Shown: positions 51,058-60,464 of the stretch, piece after piece
How positions within the stretch are numbered: position 1 is the stretch's first letter
Layout: every line of letters starts with the position of its first letter
DNA from: Acidobacteriaceae bacterium
GTDB lineage: Bacteria > Acidobacteriota > Terriglobia > Terriglobales > Acidobacteriaceae
Length of the DNA stretch: 64,000 nucleotides
Assembly (NCBI GenBank): GCA_021323655.1
Contig: JAJPKO010000010.1
Coordinates: 248,001 to 312,000 of the forward strand
Reading direction: 5' to 3'
Program-made: the position numbers and the translations under genes
Notes under the pieces: model-generated
What the model saw: the letters and a program-made list of their open reading frames with translations, nothing else
Database searches by the model: none
What the model was told of the DNA's origin: nothing

Positions 51058-54000
51058 ATGCAAAGGTCCTCAGATGTAACTAGAAAATTCCTCTACAACT
51101 TGCAATGGATCTTTTTTTTGCTCCTCTGTCTGGTTATTGGTACAGCCTCGGCGAGAGCACAGGCGGTTTACGGTTCCATTTTCGGAACCGTCACCGACAA
51201 TACCGGTGCTGTCATCCCAAACGCGACCGTTACAGTCACAGATATTAGTAAAGGAACCGCGGTCAGCGTCCAGACCAATGAAAACGGCGCCTATACCGTT
51301 CAACATCTTATTCCGGACACCTACCGGGTCGAAGCAAAAGCGGGCGGTTTTCAGGTCAGTTCTGTAGATAATGTGATCGTCTACGCTGATACCCAGCCGA
51401 AAGTCGATTTGCAGCTTACCGTTGGCTCGGTTTCAAACACTGTGACGGTGAGTGCCGCAGCGCCACTGCTGGAAGCAGACCGCGCCGATGTCAGCACGAT
51501 TCTCAACTCGCGCGCCATTGAAAATCTACCCAACCTGAACCGAAACTTTACCGCATTCGAATTGCTCACCCCGGGAACCACCTATATCGGCTGGAACGTG
51601 GGCGAAGCGAATAATCCGCAACGTAGTCAACAAATCGAGGTCAATGGACAATTGCCCTTCGCTACTGGTTACGAGCTGGACGGAACCGACAACCAAGACC
51701 CGATCATAGGCGTTGCTGTCATCAATCCCAACCTGGACGCTGTGTCTGAACAAAAGGTCACTTCGCAGAACTATGATGCCGAATTCGGCAAGGCTGTGGC
51801 AGGACTGGTCACTGCGCAGACGAAGTCAGGCAGCAATGCGTTTCATGGTTCGGCATTTGAATATCGTCGCTCCGATGCGCAACAGGCCCGTGATCCCTTT
51901 ACCGAGTCGACGCGCAATCCTTTAACTGGACGATACATCGCGCCAAATCTCCACAACCAGTTTGGCGGCTCCATTGGCGGTCCGATTTTCAAGGACAAGC
52001 TGTTCTTCTTCGGTGATTATCAGGGATTGCGTGAGAAAACCGGCTCCGCAGTACTGACTACAGTGCCGACGCAGCTGGCGCACCAAACGTGCACATCCGG
52101 CAATGATTGCAATCTCAGTGAGTATCTGCAAGGAGGACAGGGTCAAATTTTCGACCCGTCCACAAATGAGACAGGCTTGGCGGGAAGAACTCCGTTCCCC
52201 AACAACATCATTCCCGCCAATCGCCTGGCTGCACCCGCCATCAATCTGATGAAAAAGATGCCTGAGCCGAATGTTGCCGGAGCGGGAATTGTCAACAATT
52301 ATGCCGCCTCAGGATCAGGCATTTTCAATACGAATCAATTCGATATTCGCATTGATGGAAGGACTAGTGATAAGCTGCATCTCTTTGGGCGCTATACCTA
52401 CTTTGGCTCTGAATTGTCAGGCTCTCCATATTTTGGCGCGGGGGCGGGCAGGGCTTTGGCAGCGGCGGCTTTGCGGGTACTGATGATGCGCGCGATCAGA
52501 GCATCGCTGCAGGCGGCGACTATGTTGTCTCTCCAACCTGGCTTACAGACTTTCGTTTTGGCTACTATCGCATTCATGTAGATGAGCACGGGCCGGACTT
52601 CCATCGGCCGCTTGGAAATGAGCTCGGCATTCCCAACGCAAACGTGGGCGATCTTGCGCTGAATGGCGGTCTCCCACAATTCAACATCGACAACGCCAGC
52701 AATGGCACGAATGGTGGCGGCAATCTCGAATATGGAACCTCCGCGGCACAGTTCCTGCAAAATTCCAGCCAGTATCAGATCGTGAATAACTGGTCGCACC
52801 AGATTGGCAACCACAATATCAAATTCGGGGTTGACCTCCGCTATGGGTTGAACCACCTCATCGGGCTCGACAATAACAATCTGCGCTCCGGTAATTACCA
52901 CTTTGCCCAGACACGGACTGCGGGAGTTCTTAACCCGGCCAATGGAACTACTTCGTCTGGTCTGGGTTTTGCCACGTTCCTGCTCGGCGATGTAACCGCA
53001 TTCCAGCGCACTCAAACCCAGTTCACTGATGCGCAGGAACGGCAGAAGCGCTTTTTCTACTATGCTCAGGACCAGTGGAGACTGACATCGAAACTCACTT
53101 TCAACTATGGCCTGCGCTGGGAGTGGTATTTCCCTGAATCTGTCAATGGCAAAGGACGTGGAGGTCTGCTCGATCTTGGCACGGGGAATATCCGCATCGC
53201 CGGTTACGGAAATTACGGGACGAACCTGAATGTAGAGAAGAGCTGGAACAACTTTGCCCCGCGCTTCGGTTTCGCCTATCAGATCAAACCAACCACGGTG
53301 ATCCGTGCCGGATATGGACGCGTCTACGGCCAAGGATGGTCAGGTGATACCTATGGCGAAGTGCTGACCTTCTCATATCCGATTCAGGTGTCGCAGAACT
53401 TAAACCCGGTATCCAATGCTGCAGCTGTCTTCAACATCACGCAAGGGCCGCCATCTTTCAGTTTTGCTCCGATTCCTGCCGATGGCAATTATCCGTTGCC
53501 GGATGGCGTGAGCGTTCCGACTCGCCCGTTGTGGGTTCGTCTGCCAACGCTCGATGCCTGGAATTTGACGCTGCAGCAGGAGATTACTCCGACGCTGTCA
53601 TTGCAAATTGGCTATGTTGGCAGTCATGGCGTGCATAACATGTTTGACTCGTCTAACCAATTTGATCCGAACCAGCAGACCATCGCCGGCTTCGATCAGA
53701 TCAATCCAAATACAGGCGTGACTTACACGCAAAACGAGCGCAGGCCTTTTTTCAATGGCACTGCGCAACGACAGCTTGGTCTGACCTTTGGTAAACCATT
53801 CGGTTGGACCCAGAGCCTGCGCTACAACGCCAACCAGGCCACTTCCAGCTATCAAGCGCTTCAGGTCAAGCTGGAAAAGCGCTACAGTAATGGGCTGCAA
53901 TTCCTAACGCACTACACATGGTCGCGCGCTTTGGCGCATGAATCGTATTACTTTGCCATCAATCCACGCGTAGGCTGGGGACCAAGTTATTACAACCGTC

Positions 54001-54617
54001 CAAATGCTTTTGTGTTTGCCGGCAACTGGGATCTGCCTTTTGGCCGCAACAAGGCCATCGGCAGCGGTGCTCCAGGATGGGTGAATCAGATCATTGGTGG
54101 TTTTGCTCTAAATGGCGCCCTCACCTGGGAGCAGGGATTGCCATTCACGCCTAGCTATACAAACTGCGGAGCAGATAATGATCTTGGCATATGCTATCTG
54201 AACCGCACTGGAGCGAGCTTTAATCTAGGATCCGGTTCTCTCGATCCTGTTGCGCACAAGGTTCGATACTTCACACCGTCTCCTTATGCACTGCAATCGA
54301 GTGGCCCGCAATCGTCGTTCGGAGCGTTCTCGCGTCCGGCAGTCGGGACATTCGGCAATGTTGGACGCAATTCGTATTTTGGACCAGGACTCTTCAATAC
54401 CGATCTGTCGCTCGCCAAATCCTTTGATATTCGTGAAGGTGTGCGGTTCCAGTTGCGTGCTGAAGCATTCAATGTCTTCAATCACCCCAACCTTGGGCAA
54501 CCGGACTCCTGCGTAGACTGCCAGGACGGCAATGCCGGAACGATTTCGAGCATTGTCGCCACCCAGGATGGAACCTCGATGCGCCGCCTGCAATTCGCAG
54601 CGCGCTTCCAGTTCTAA
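51058..54617 (+). pseudogene. Oar-like TonB-dependent receptor, split by a 1-nt frameshift
   Basis: AGGAGG precedes the ATG at 51058. A signal peptide ends near SARAQ. The N-terminal carboxypeptidase-regulatory-like domain (VYGSIFGTVTDNTGAVIPNA, YTVQHLIPDTYRVEAKAGGF) and the plug (ELDGTDNQDPIIGVAVINPN) precede the barrel. At about 52440-52450, in the run GCGGGGGCGGG, the frame changes. The first frame ends in unrelated residues at 52581. The receptor continues in another frame with GQGFGSGGFAGTDD, DYVVSPTWLTDFRFGYY and the rest of the barrel, ending MRRLQFAARFQF at 54617. Together it would be a normal receptor of about 1180 residues. A missing G in the homopolymer (sequencing error or phase change) explains the break. 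Confidence 0.88.
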
Positions 54618-54638
54618 ACTAAGGGAAAGGCTATCCAT

Positions 54639-54672
54639 GGGGCGGATTATCATGGTTCGCCCCTTATTCTTT
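54639..54672 (+). terminator. Terminator after the Oar receptor
   Basis: Stem GGGGCG (54639-54644) and CGCCCC (54658-54663), followed by TTATTCTTT. Confidence 0.65.
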
Positions 54673-54704
54673 ATCCATTATGATAGGACTCCATTCAAGA
54701 ACAG

Positions 54705-57290
54705 ATGAAGCAACTCCTGAAATATTTGCTCTGGTTTCTTTTCGTTGGCGCGCTTATTTCGACTTGGGGACAAGAACCATCGCTGGAAAGCCTGGCGCTA
54801 AGCACAGATGCTTCTGCAGGGCAGCGCTTTGTCGCAGTTCACGGGCAGCGTGCGGCACTGATGGGCTATTCAGAGCAGGGATTGGAAGCGTGGGCATATC
54901 CGTTCCAGATACTTTCTAACTATCGCATTGGCTTTCAGCCGCAAGGCGCAACCAGCGAGAGCGACGGCCGACTACTTTTGCGGCGAGTGATCTACCGTCC
55001 GGATTCCATCACGCGCACGTACATTGGGCCTGATTACATCGTGAAGGAGAAGCTCTTTGTCCCTATCGATCAGCCAGCTGCCATCATCACGTATGAAGTA
55101 AACTCTCCGCAACCTACCGACATCGTAGTGCATTTCACGCCGGTCCTTAATCTCATGTGGCCGGGCGCTCTTGGAGGACAGAGCACCGCATGGAATTCCG
55201 CCGCTTCCGGATATGTCATCTCCGAACCGTTGCATGGCAATTCAGCAGTTATCGCTTCACCGCAGATCGTTGCCAATGACCAGATTGCCAACACGACACT
55301 ACATACGGATAATACGCTGGCCCTCACACTGCGTCCTGAGAGGACAAGTGATTCTGCCGCCGCAACTCTCTATATCGCGCTCAATCCACAGGGAACGAGC
55401 AATGCCGCAGCCACCGTCAAATCATTATCCGAAAGCCTGCAAAATCTCGAAGTGCAATCTCAGACTCACTACGCAGACCTTGAGCAGTCTTCGCTTCAAA
55501 TCCACACCCCGGATGAAAAAGTGAATCAGGCACTGGCATGGGCGAATATTGCACTCGATCAGGCATGGGTCTGCAACTCGAAAATCGGATGCGGCATTGT
55601 CGCAGGCTATGGCCCATCGAGAAATGAGCGGCGCCCGCAATATGACTGGTTCTTCGCCGGGGATGGGCTCGTCGCTGTGAACGGGCTTCTTGCTACAGCC
55701 CAATACTCGCGAGCGCGCGATGAGCTGGAATTCATCACGAAGTACCAGGACAAAAGGACGGGAATGATCTGGCATGAGATATCGCAAAGCGCCGGATACA
55801 TCGACTGGTCAAAGTATCCCTACATGTTTGTGCATGTGGACATCAGCTTCGATTATCTCGCCGTGGTTGCCCGCTATGTCTCCATCACCGGCGATACTGC
55901 TTTCGCACGTGAGCATTGGGATTCCATTGCAGCCGCTTACATTTATTGCCGCTCCATCATTCACCCGCAGGACCATCTTCCTCATATCCCCGCTGATAAG
56001 GAAGGCGCGAACGAGCAGGAGCGGCCGGAGGATGATCTGGAACTTTCATCAGAATGGGTGGCGGCAACGGCAGGCTTTGCCGATCTCGCTGATCAGACCG
56101 GCCACCCGCAGGAAGCAGCAGAGGCGCGCGAATCCAATCGGTTGGCACGTGCGGCGATTGCCGCCAACTACTGGGACGCAGCACACCATTTCTGGATCGA
56201 TGGGCACACAACCTCCGGTAAGGCCATCTTCACGCGCAGGAGCGGATTTTATTCCTCCATCCTGCAGGGAGTATTTTCTCCAGAGCAGAATGAAGAGATT
56301 CTCGACCAGCTTGCGTCAGCGCAGTTTCAGACTGACTGGGGCACGCGCAGCGTCGCCGCAGACTCGTCCATCTACAATCCTTATTCCTATGCGATGGGAA
56401 GCGTATCCGCACTCAACTCTGCCAGTGCGGCAATGGCATTCTGGAAAATGCATCGTCCGGATACAGCTTTCTCGATCTGGAGCGGCCTTATGCCATGGAA
56501 CTCGCTCGATTCCCTCGGCCACCTGCACGAAGTGCTAGCCGGAAACTTCTACCATCCGCAACTGGAATCTGTTCCGGAGCAAACATGGTCATCCGCAGGG
56601 CTCCTGGATAGCGCAATCAGAGGGCTTTTTGGATTGGAGATTGACGGTCTTCATAACAGCATTACCTTCACGCCTCATTTGCCTGCGCAATGGGCTGAAG
56701 CATCAATGAAGCACATTGCTACATCGCGTGGCCTGCTGGATATCTCACTGCATCAAGACGATAAAAATACCAGGCTCGAAGTAATCAATCACGGCCAACC
56801 GATAAAGCTCATTTATGAACCTCGTATACCGCTGGGAGCACGCCTGCTGAATTGTGATATTGATGGTCGCCATGTCAACTGCGATACGAGAGGCTTCTCC
56901 GCCGAAGAGCAAGTACATCTCGATGCAGAGATTCCTTCGGGTACAAGCCATTATTCTGTAAGATTTGTTGGGGGTGTTTCTCTTACTCTACCCAAGGCGT
57001 CTCTTCAACTCGGGGATCAGAGCAGCCAAATAAAAATCACGAATATCAAGTGGGCTGACGATAATCTACACATCAATGCGGATATTCCGCTACATACTGC
57101 GAGTACCCTTCAGCTTATAACTCCACTGAGCATTAATAAAGTATCAGGGGCATCCGTTTTTTCCATATCCACCGATCGATATAAGGTAAGCTTGAAGCCT
57201 TCCACAAAGCTGAAGGAACGCGCCGGATATACATCCTCACAACTTCAGATTACCGTGAGGAATGATTTCAAACGAGATCGACATCGCTAG
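54705..57290 (+). CDS. Exported six-hairpin glycosidase (amylo-alpha-1,6-glucosidase/GH63-like)
   Basis: 861 residues with a signal peptide (LLKYLLWFLFVGALISTWGQ). The N-terminal beta domain (about 30-260) precedes an (alpha/alpha)6 barrel, seen in QALAWANIALDQAWV, RPQYDWFFAGDGLVAVNGLL, WHEISQSAGYIDWSKYPYMF, RPEDDLELSSEWVAATAGFA and YNPYSYAMGSVSALNSASAA. Aspartate and glutamate residues in these stretches are candidate catalytic acids. A C-terminal beta domain of about 150 residues follows. It resembles glycogen-debranching-like enzymes, but the export signal suggests an extracellular oligosaccharide as substrate, perhaps one imported by the neighbouring receptor. Confidence 0.78.
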   Translation: MKQLLKYLLWFLFVGALISTWGQEPSLESLALSTDASAGQRFVAVHGQRAALMGYSEQGLEAWAYPFQILSNYRIGFQPQGATSESDGRLLLRRVIYRPDSITRTYIGPDYIVKEKLFVPIDQPAAIITYEVNSPQPTDIVVHFTPVLNLMWPGALGGQSTAWNSAASGYVISEPLHGNSAVIASPQIVANDQIANTTLHTDNTLALTLRPERTSDSAAATLYIALNPQGTSNAAATVKSLSESLQNLEVQSQTHYADLEQSSLQIHTPDEKVNQALAWANIALDQAWVCNSKIGCGIVAGYGPSRNERRPQYDWFFAGDGLVAVNGLLATAQYSRARDELEFITKYQDKRTGMIWHEISQSAGYIDWSKYPYMFVHVDISFDYLAVVARYVSITGDTAFAREHWDSIAAAYIYCRSIIHPQDHLPHIPADKEGANEQERPEDDLELSSEWVAATAGFADLADQTGHPQEAAEARESNRLARAAIAANYWDAAHHFWIDGHTTSGKAIFTRRSGFYSSILQGVFSPEQNEEILDQLASAQFQTDWGTRSVAADSSIYNPYSYAMGSVSALNSASAAMAFWKMHRPDTAFSIWSGLMPWNSLDSLGHLHEVLAGNFYHPQLESVPEQTWSSAGLLDSAIRGLFGLEIDGLHNSITFTPHLPAQWAEASMKHIATSRGLLDISLHQDDKNTRLEVINHGQPIKLIYEPRIPLGARLLNCDIDGRHVNCDTRGFSAEEQVHLDAEIPSGTSHYSVRFVGGVSLTLPKASLQLGDQSSQIKITNIKWADDNLHINADIPLHTASTLQLITPLSINKVSGASVFSISTDRYKVSLKPSTKLKERAGYTSSQLQITVRNDFKRDRHR

Positions 57291-57497
57291 CCAGGCTTCG
57301 TCTATAGTTCGCTCTCCATTTCTGAGTGTTGACGCGACACAGGCCCACCGGCGCATGCGCATATCGGCAAACTGCAATAACCCGCTCTTATTTGGCGAAA
57401 AAAACGTTAGAAATATGCGCAAAAATTGCTATTAGCGCTTGTATCTGTGCTTGGAGCAAGGCTAAATTTGCTGTAATACAAAACAAGGGAGACATCT

Positions 57498-58703
57498 ATG
57501 TGTCCGATCGAGCTTCCACTCGCTCGTTTTTCCCGCCGCTCATTTCTCCGCTATTCCGCAGCCACGTCCATTGCCGCCTCCATTCCTATACTCACTGAAG
57601 CGCATCTGGCGCACGCGCAGCGTCGCCGCGTAGCAAAGAATATCCCGGCAGACGCAGTCCGCATCGACGCCAACGAAAACCCGCTAGGCCCCTGCTCTGG
57701 CGCGTGCGCGACCATCTCCAGCCTGATCCCGGAAGGAGGACGCTACGACTTTGATTTGACTCTGAAGCTGGTAAATACCTTCAGCGAAATGGAGGGTCTG
57801 AAGCCGGAATATGTCATGCCCTATGCAGGATCAAGCGAGCCTCTGCATTACACCGTCCTTGCATTCACTTCAAAGGACAAGCCTTATGTAACCGCTGATC
57901 CCGGTTATGAGGCGGGAATGTATGCGGCGAAATTCAGCGGCGCAAAAATCCTGCAGATTCCTCTCACGAAAGATTATGCCCACGATGTAAAGGCAATGGT
58001 CGCAGCCGATCCGAACGCGGGTGTGCTCTACATCTGCAATCCCAATAACCCGACGGGCACAATCACCAGCCACGATGACATTACCTACGCAGTTGCGAAT
58101 AAGCCCAAAGGCTCAATTTTGCTGATTGACGAAGCCTATATCCATTTTTCCGATGCCACGCCGTCCCTTGACTTTGTAAAAGCGGACAAAGACGTCATTG
58201 TTCTGCGGACATTCTCAAAACTCTACGGAATGGCCGGCATGCGTTGCGGCCTGGCCATTGGACGGCCTGACCTGCTTGCGAAGCTGCAACTCTACGGAAT
58301 GAATGCGCTACCCATTATGGCAGTGGCGGCGGCAACAACCAGTCTGCAGGACAAAGATCTTGTAACGCAGCGTAAAAAGATGAACTCAGATACCCGCCAG
58401 GAGACCTTCGAATGGCTTGCGGCGAATAACTATAAGTTCACGCCTTCACAAAGCAACTGCTTCATGCTCGACACCGGGCGGCAAGGCAAAGAAGTGCTTG
58501 CGGCCATGCAGAAGAAAAATGTTTATGTTGGCCGAGTATGGCCATCCTGGCCCACATATGTACGTGTAACCGTAGGCACGCGGGCAGACATGGAGAAATT
58601 TCGCACAGCATATAAAGAGGTTATGAGCTCATCGACTGCGGGGCTGGAGCCGCTTCCATTGACGAAGCAGTTGCGGGATGCTCCGCATACACATCTTTCC
58701 TGA
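57498..58703 (+). CDS. Tat-exported class I/II aminotransferase (histidinol-phosphate aminotransferase-like)
   Basis: 401 residues; GGGAGAC precedes the ATG. The N-terminus ARFSRRSFLRYSAATSIAAS is a Tat signal. The fold-type I PLP pattern is complete: RIDANENPLGPCSGA, YAGSSEPLHYTVLAF, LYICNPNNPTGTI, SILLIDEAYIHFSD, the PLP lysine in RTFSKLYGMAGMRCGLAIG and the C-terminal arginine in YVRVTVGTRADMEKFRTAY. Sequence resembles HisC-type aminotransferases. Export of a folded PLP enzyme is unusual but recurs in this group of bacteria. It converges with the exported amine oxidase gene. Confidence 0.88.
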   Translation: MCPIELPLARFSRRSFLRYSAATSIAASIPILTEAHLAHAQRRRVAKNIPADAVRIDANENPLGPCSGACATISSLIPEGGRYDFDLTLKLVNTFSEMEGLKPEYVMPYAGSSEPLHYTVLAFTSKDKPYVTADPGYEAGMYAAKFSGAKILQIPLTKDYAHDVKAMVAADPNAGVLYICNPNNPTGTITSHDDITYAVANKPKGSILLIDEAYIHFSDATPSLDFVKADKDVIVLRTFSKLYGMAGMRCGLAIGRPDLLAKLQLYGMNALPIMAVAAATTSLQDKDLVTQRKKMNSDTRQETFEWLAANNYKFTPSQSNCFMLDTGRQGKEVLAAMQKKNVYVGRVWPSWPTYVRVTVGTRADMEKFRTAYKEVMSSSTAGLEPLPLTKQLRDAPHTHLS

Positions 58704-58713
58704 ATGTGGAGAA

Positions 58714-58769
58714 GCTAATTCTGCGAAGCGAAGAATCTCAAACCGAGGCTCTTCGCCCAGAATGACGGC
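58714..58769. repeat. REP-like intergenic inverted sequence
   Basis: The gap between two converging genes contains ATTCTGCGAAGCGAAGAAT and then CTCTTCGCCCAGAATGACGG, with GCGAAGA/TCTTCGC complementary arms. This style of sequence (…CTTCGC…AGAATGACGG) is typical of interspersed repeats in many bacterial genomes. Only one copy is in this window. Confidence 0.45.
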
Positions 58770-58802
58770 TATGTGCCTGGTCTACACCAATAGGGAAATG
58801 TT

Positions 58803-60374
58803 CTAAACCTTGCTTGAATTTCCTTGCTGCACTGCAATTCCAATCTGGTTGATGGTGCGATGCGCAGAAAGCGCCGCGCCTTCCTGCCAGCCGACGATGT
58901 GGCTGGTATGGTCGCCGGCGAAGTACACACGGCGGTCCGGAAGAATGATGCGCTTATATGTATTCGCATAATCGCTTCCGTAACCATGTACCCACGAGCC
59001 GAGATTGAATGGGATCTCGCCCCAGTTGATGTAGACAGGATTTGTTAATTCTTTCGAACAACCTGGATGCAGCTTTTCAATTGCCGTGCGCGAGGCATCG
59101 AGCTTTGCCTGGATATTCGGAAGCCGTCCGAAGTCGGTGCCGTTCTCAACGGAGTAGCCGCCGACGATGATGCCTTTCGACGAAAAGAACTCGGCGCTTG
59201 GGTACCACACGACATCCACGATATGCCGCAAATAAGAAAGGCCGCCATAGATGTTATATTCCTGCTCCCAGAAGCGCCGAGCCTCCCACGCCACTTTATA
59301 ACCAGAGTCATAACTGGTTTCGCTGATCAGGGCCTTCACATCAGAAGAAAAATCCGTATCAATCGTCTTCACTACGCTGAAGGGCATCGTGCAGATGCAA
59401 TAATCCGCCGTGATCGAATCGGATTTCCCGGTCTTCTGATCGAGATACGTGACAGTCACATCTGTTGGCGACTGGCGAATCTGCCTCACATCCGCGCCAT
59501 AGCGGATAATACTGCCCAGCTTCTTCTCAAATGCAGCCGGGATTCTGTCCATACCGCCGACAGGCTGGAACATCGTTGCCTGCCAGTCGATCACATCTTC
59601 AGCGAGCAGACCTTGCCAGAGATTTGCATCGAGCAGCGCATGCATTGGCAACGGATCTTTGGCTTCAGGAGCAGCCAGACCGGCTCCGGGATACACTTTG
59701 AAGCCCGAACGCTCCGACCCTTTAAAAGTGTAGTCAGGCGAAAGGTCTCCATACTCGCGCAAAAAGGCGAGCATACGCTCCTTGTCCTCGCTGCTCAAAT
59801 CCTCATCGAGCGCGCCTTTGCGGACGCACTTTGCCAATAGTTCAGAAACATGGCCGCGCGTATCGTTGACCATCTGCCGCTGCTCCACGGGCTTGCCGCC
59901 GTTCAACCTGTCGCATTGCAGCAGCGTTCCGCGCGACGTATTGACTTCTACTTCAAGCGGCACTCCCAACTCGCGGCAGTAGCCGAGCATGGTGGTATGG
60001 ATCGATGGCAGGCGCGCCGGTCCGGCATTGAAATAGCGTCCTTCTTCAAAATTGCAAACCTGCTGAGTACCGTCGGCAAACTGTATTTTTGTGCCGCGGC
60101 GAATGCTCCAGTTACGCCCACCTACCCGCTCACGCGCCTCAAGCACGGTACATCGATAACCAGCCTTATTGAGTTCATAGGCTGAAACCAGGCCGGCAAT
60201 GCCTCCTCCAAGAATCACAACACGGGCGCCTTTGCCCTCAACCGGCCTCAATGCTTCCTGAGCATTCGCTCCCGGCGCAGGCAACAGGCCCAGCGACTGC
60301 ATCAGTGTGAAAGCGGCACCATAGCCACCAGCCTGACCGACCCGCATCAGAAACTCACGTCGACTTATTCCCAT
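58803..60374 (-). CDS. Tat-exported flavin-containing amine oxidase
   Basis: 523 residues. The N-terminus MGISRREFLMRVGQAGGYGA is a Tat signal. The FAD-binding Rossmann motif VVILGGGIAGLVSAYELNKA, then VLEARERVGGRNWSIRRG, and the C-terminal RVYFAGDHTSHIVGWQEGAA define the flavin monoamine oxidase/L-amino-acid oxidase family. It probably oxidises an amine or amino acid outside the cytoplasm. The neighbouring exported aminotransferase suggests a shared amino-compound pathway in the periplasm. Confidence 0.9.
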   Translation of the reverse strand: MGISRREFLMRVGQAGGYGAAFTLMQSLGLLPAPGANAQEALRPVEGKGARVVILGGGIAGLVSAYELNKAGYRCTVLEARERVGGRNWSIRRGTKIQFADGTQQVCNFEEGRYFNAGPARLPSIHTTMLGYCRELGVPLEVEVNTSRGTLLQCDRLNGGKPVEQRQMVNDTRGHVSELLAKCVRKGALDEDLSSEDKERMLAFLREYGDLSPDYTFKGSERSGFKVYPGAGLAAPEAKDPLPMHALLDANLWQGLLAEDVIDWQATMFQPVGGMDRIPAAFEKKLGSIIRYGADVRQIRQSPTDVTVTYLDQKTGKSDSITADYCICTMPFSVVKTIDTDFSSDVKALISETSYDSGYKVAWEARRFWEQEYNIYGGLSYLRHIVDVVWYPSAEFFSSKGIIVGGYSVENGTDFGRLPNIQAKLDASRTAIEKLHPGCSKELTNPVYINWGEIPFNLGSWVHGYGSDYANTYKRIILPDRRVYFAGDHTSHIVGWQEGAALSAHRTINQIGIAVQQGNSSKV

Positions 60375-60464
60375 TATTCATTCACTCCATAACTTGCACG
60401 AGATACAGCCTGCCCGAATCCGGGTAGGTAAGTGGAGGAGGAAGCTCCTGTCTTAAATAAAGGG

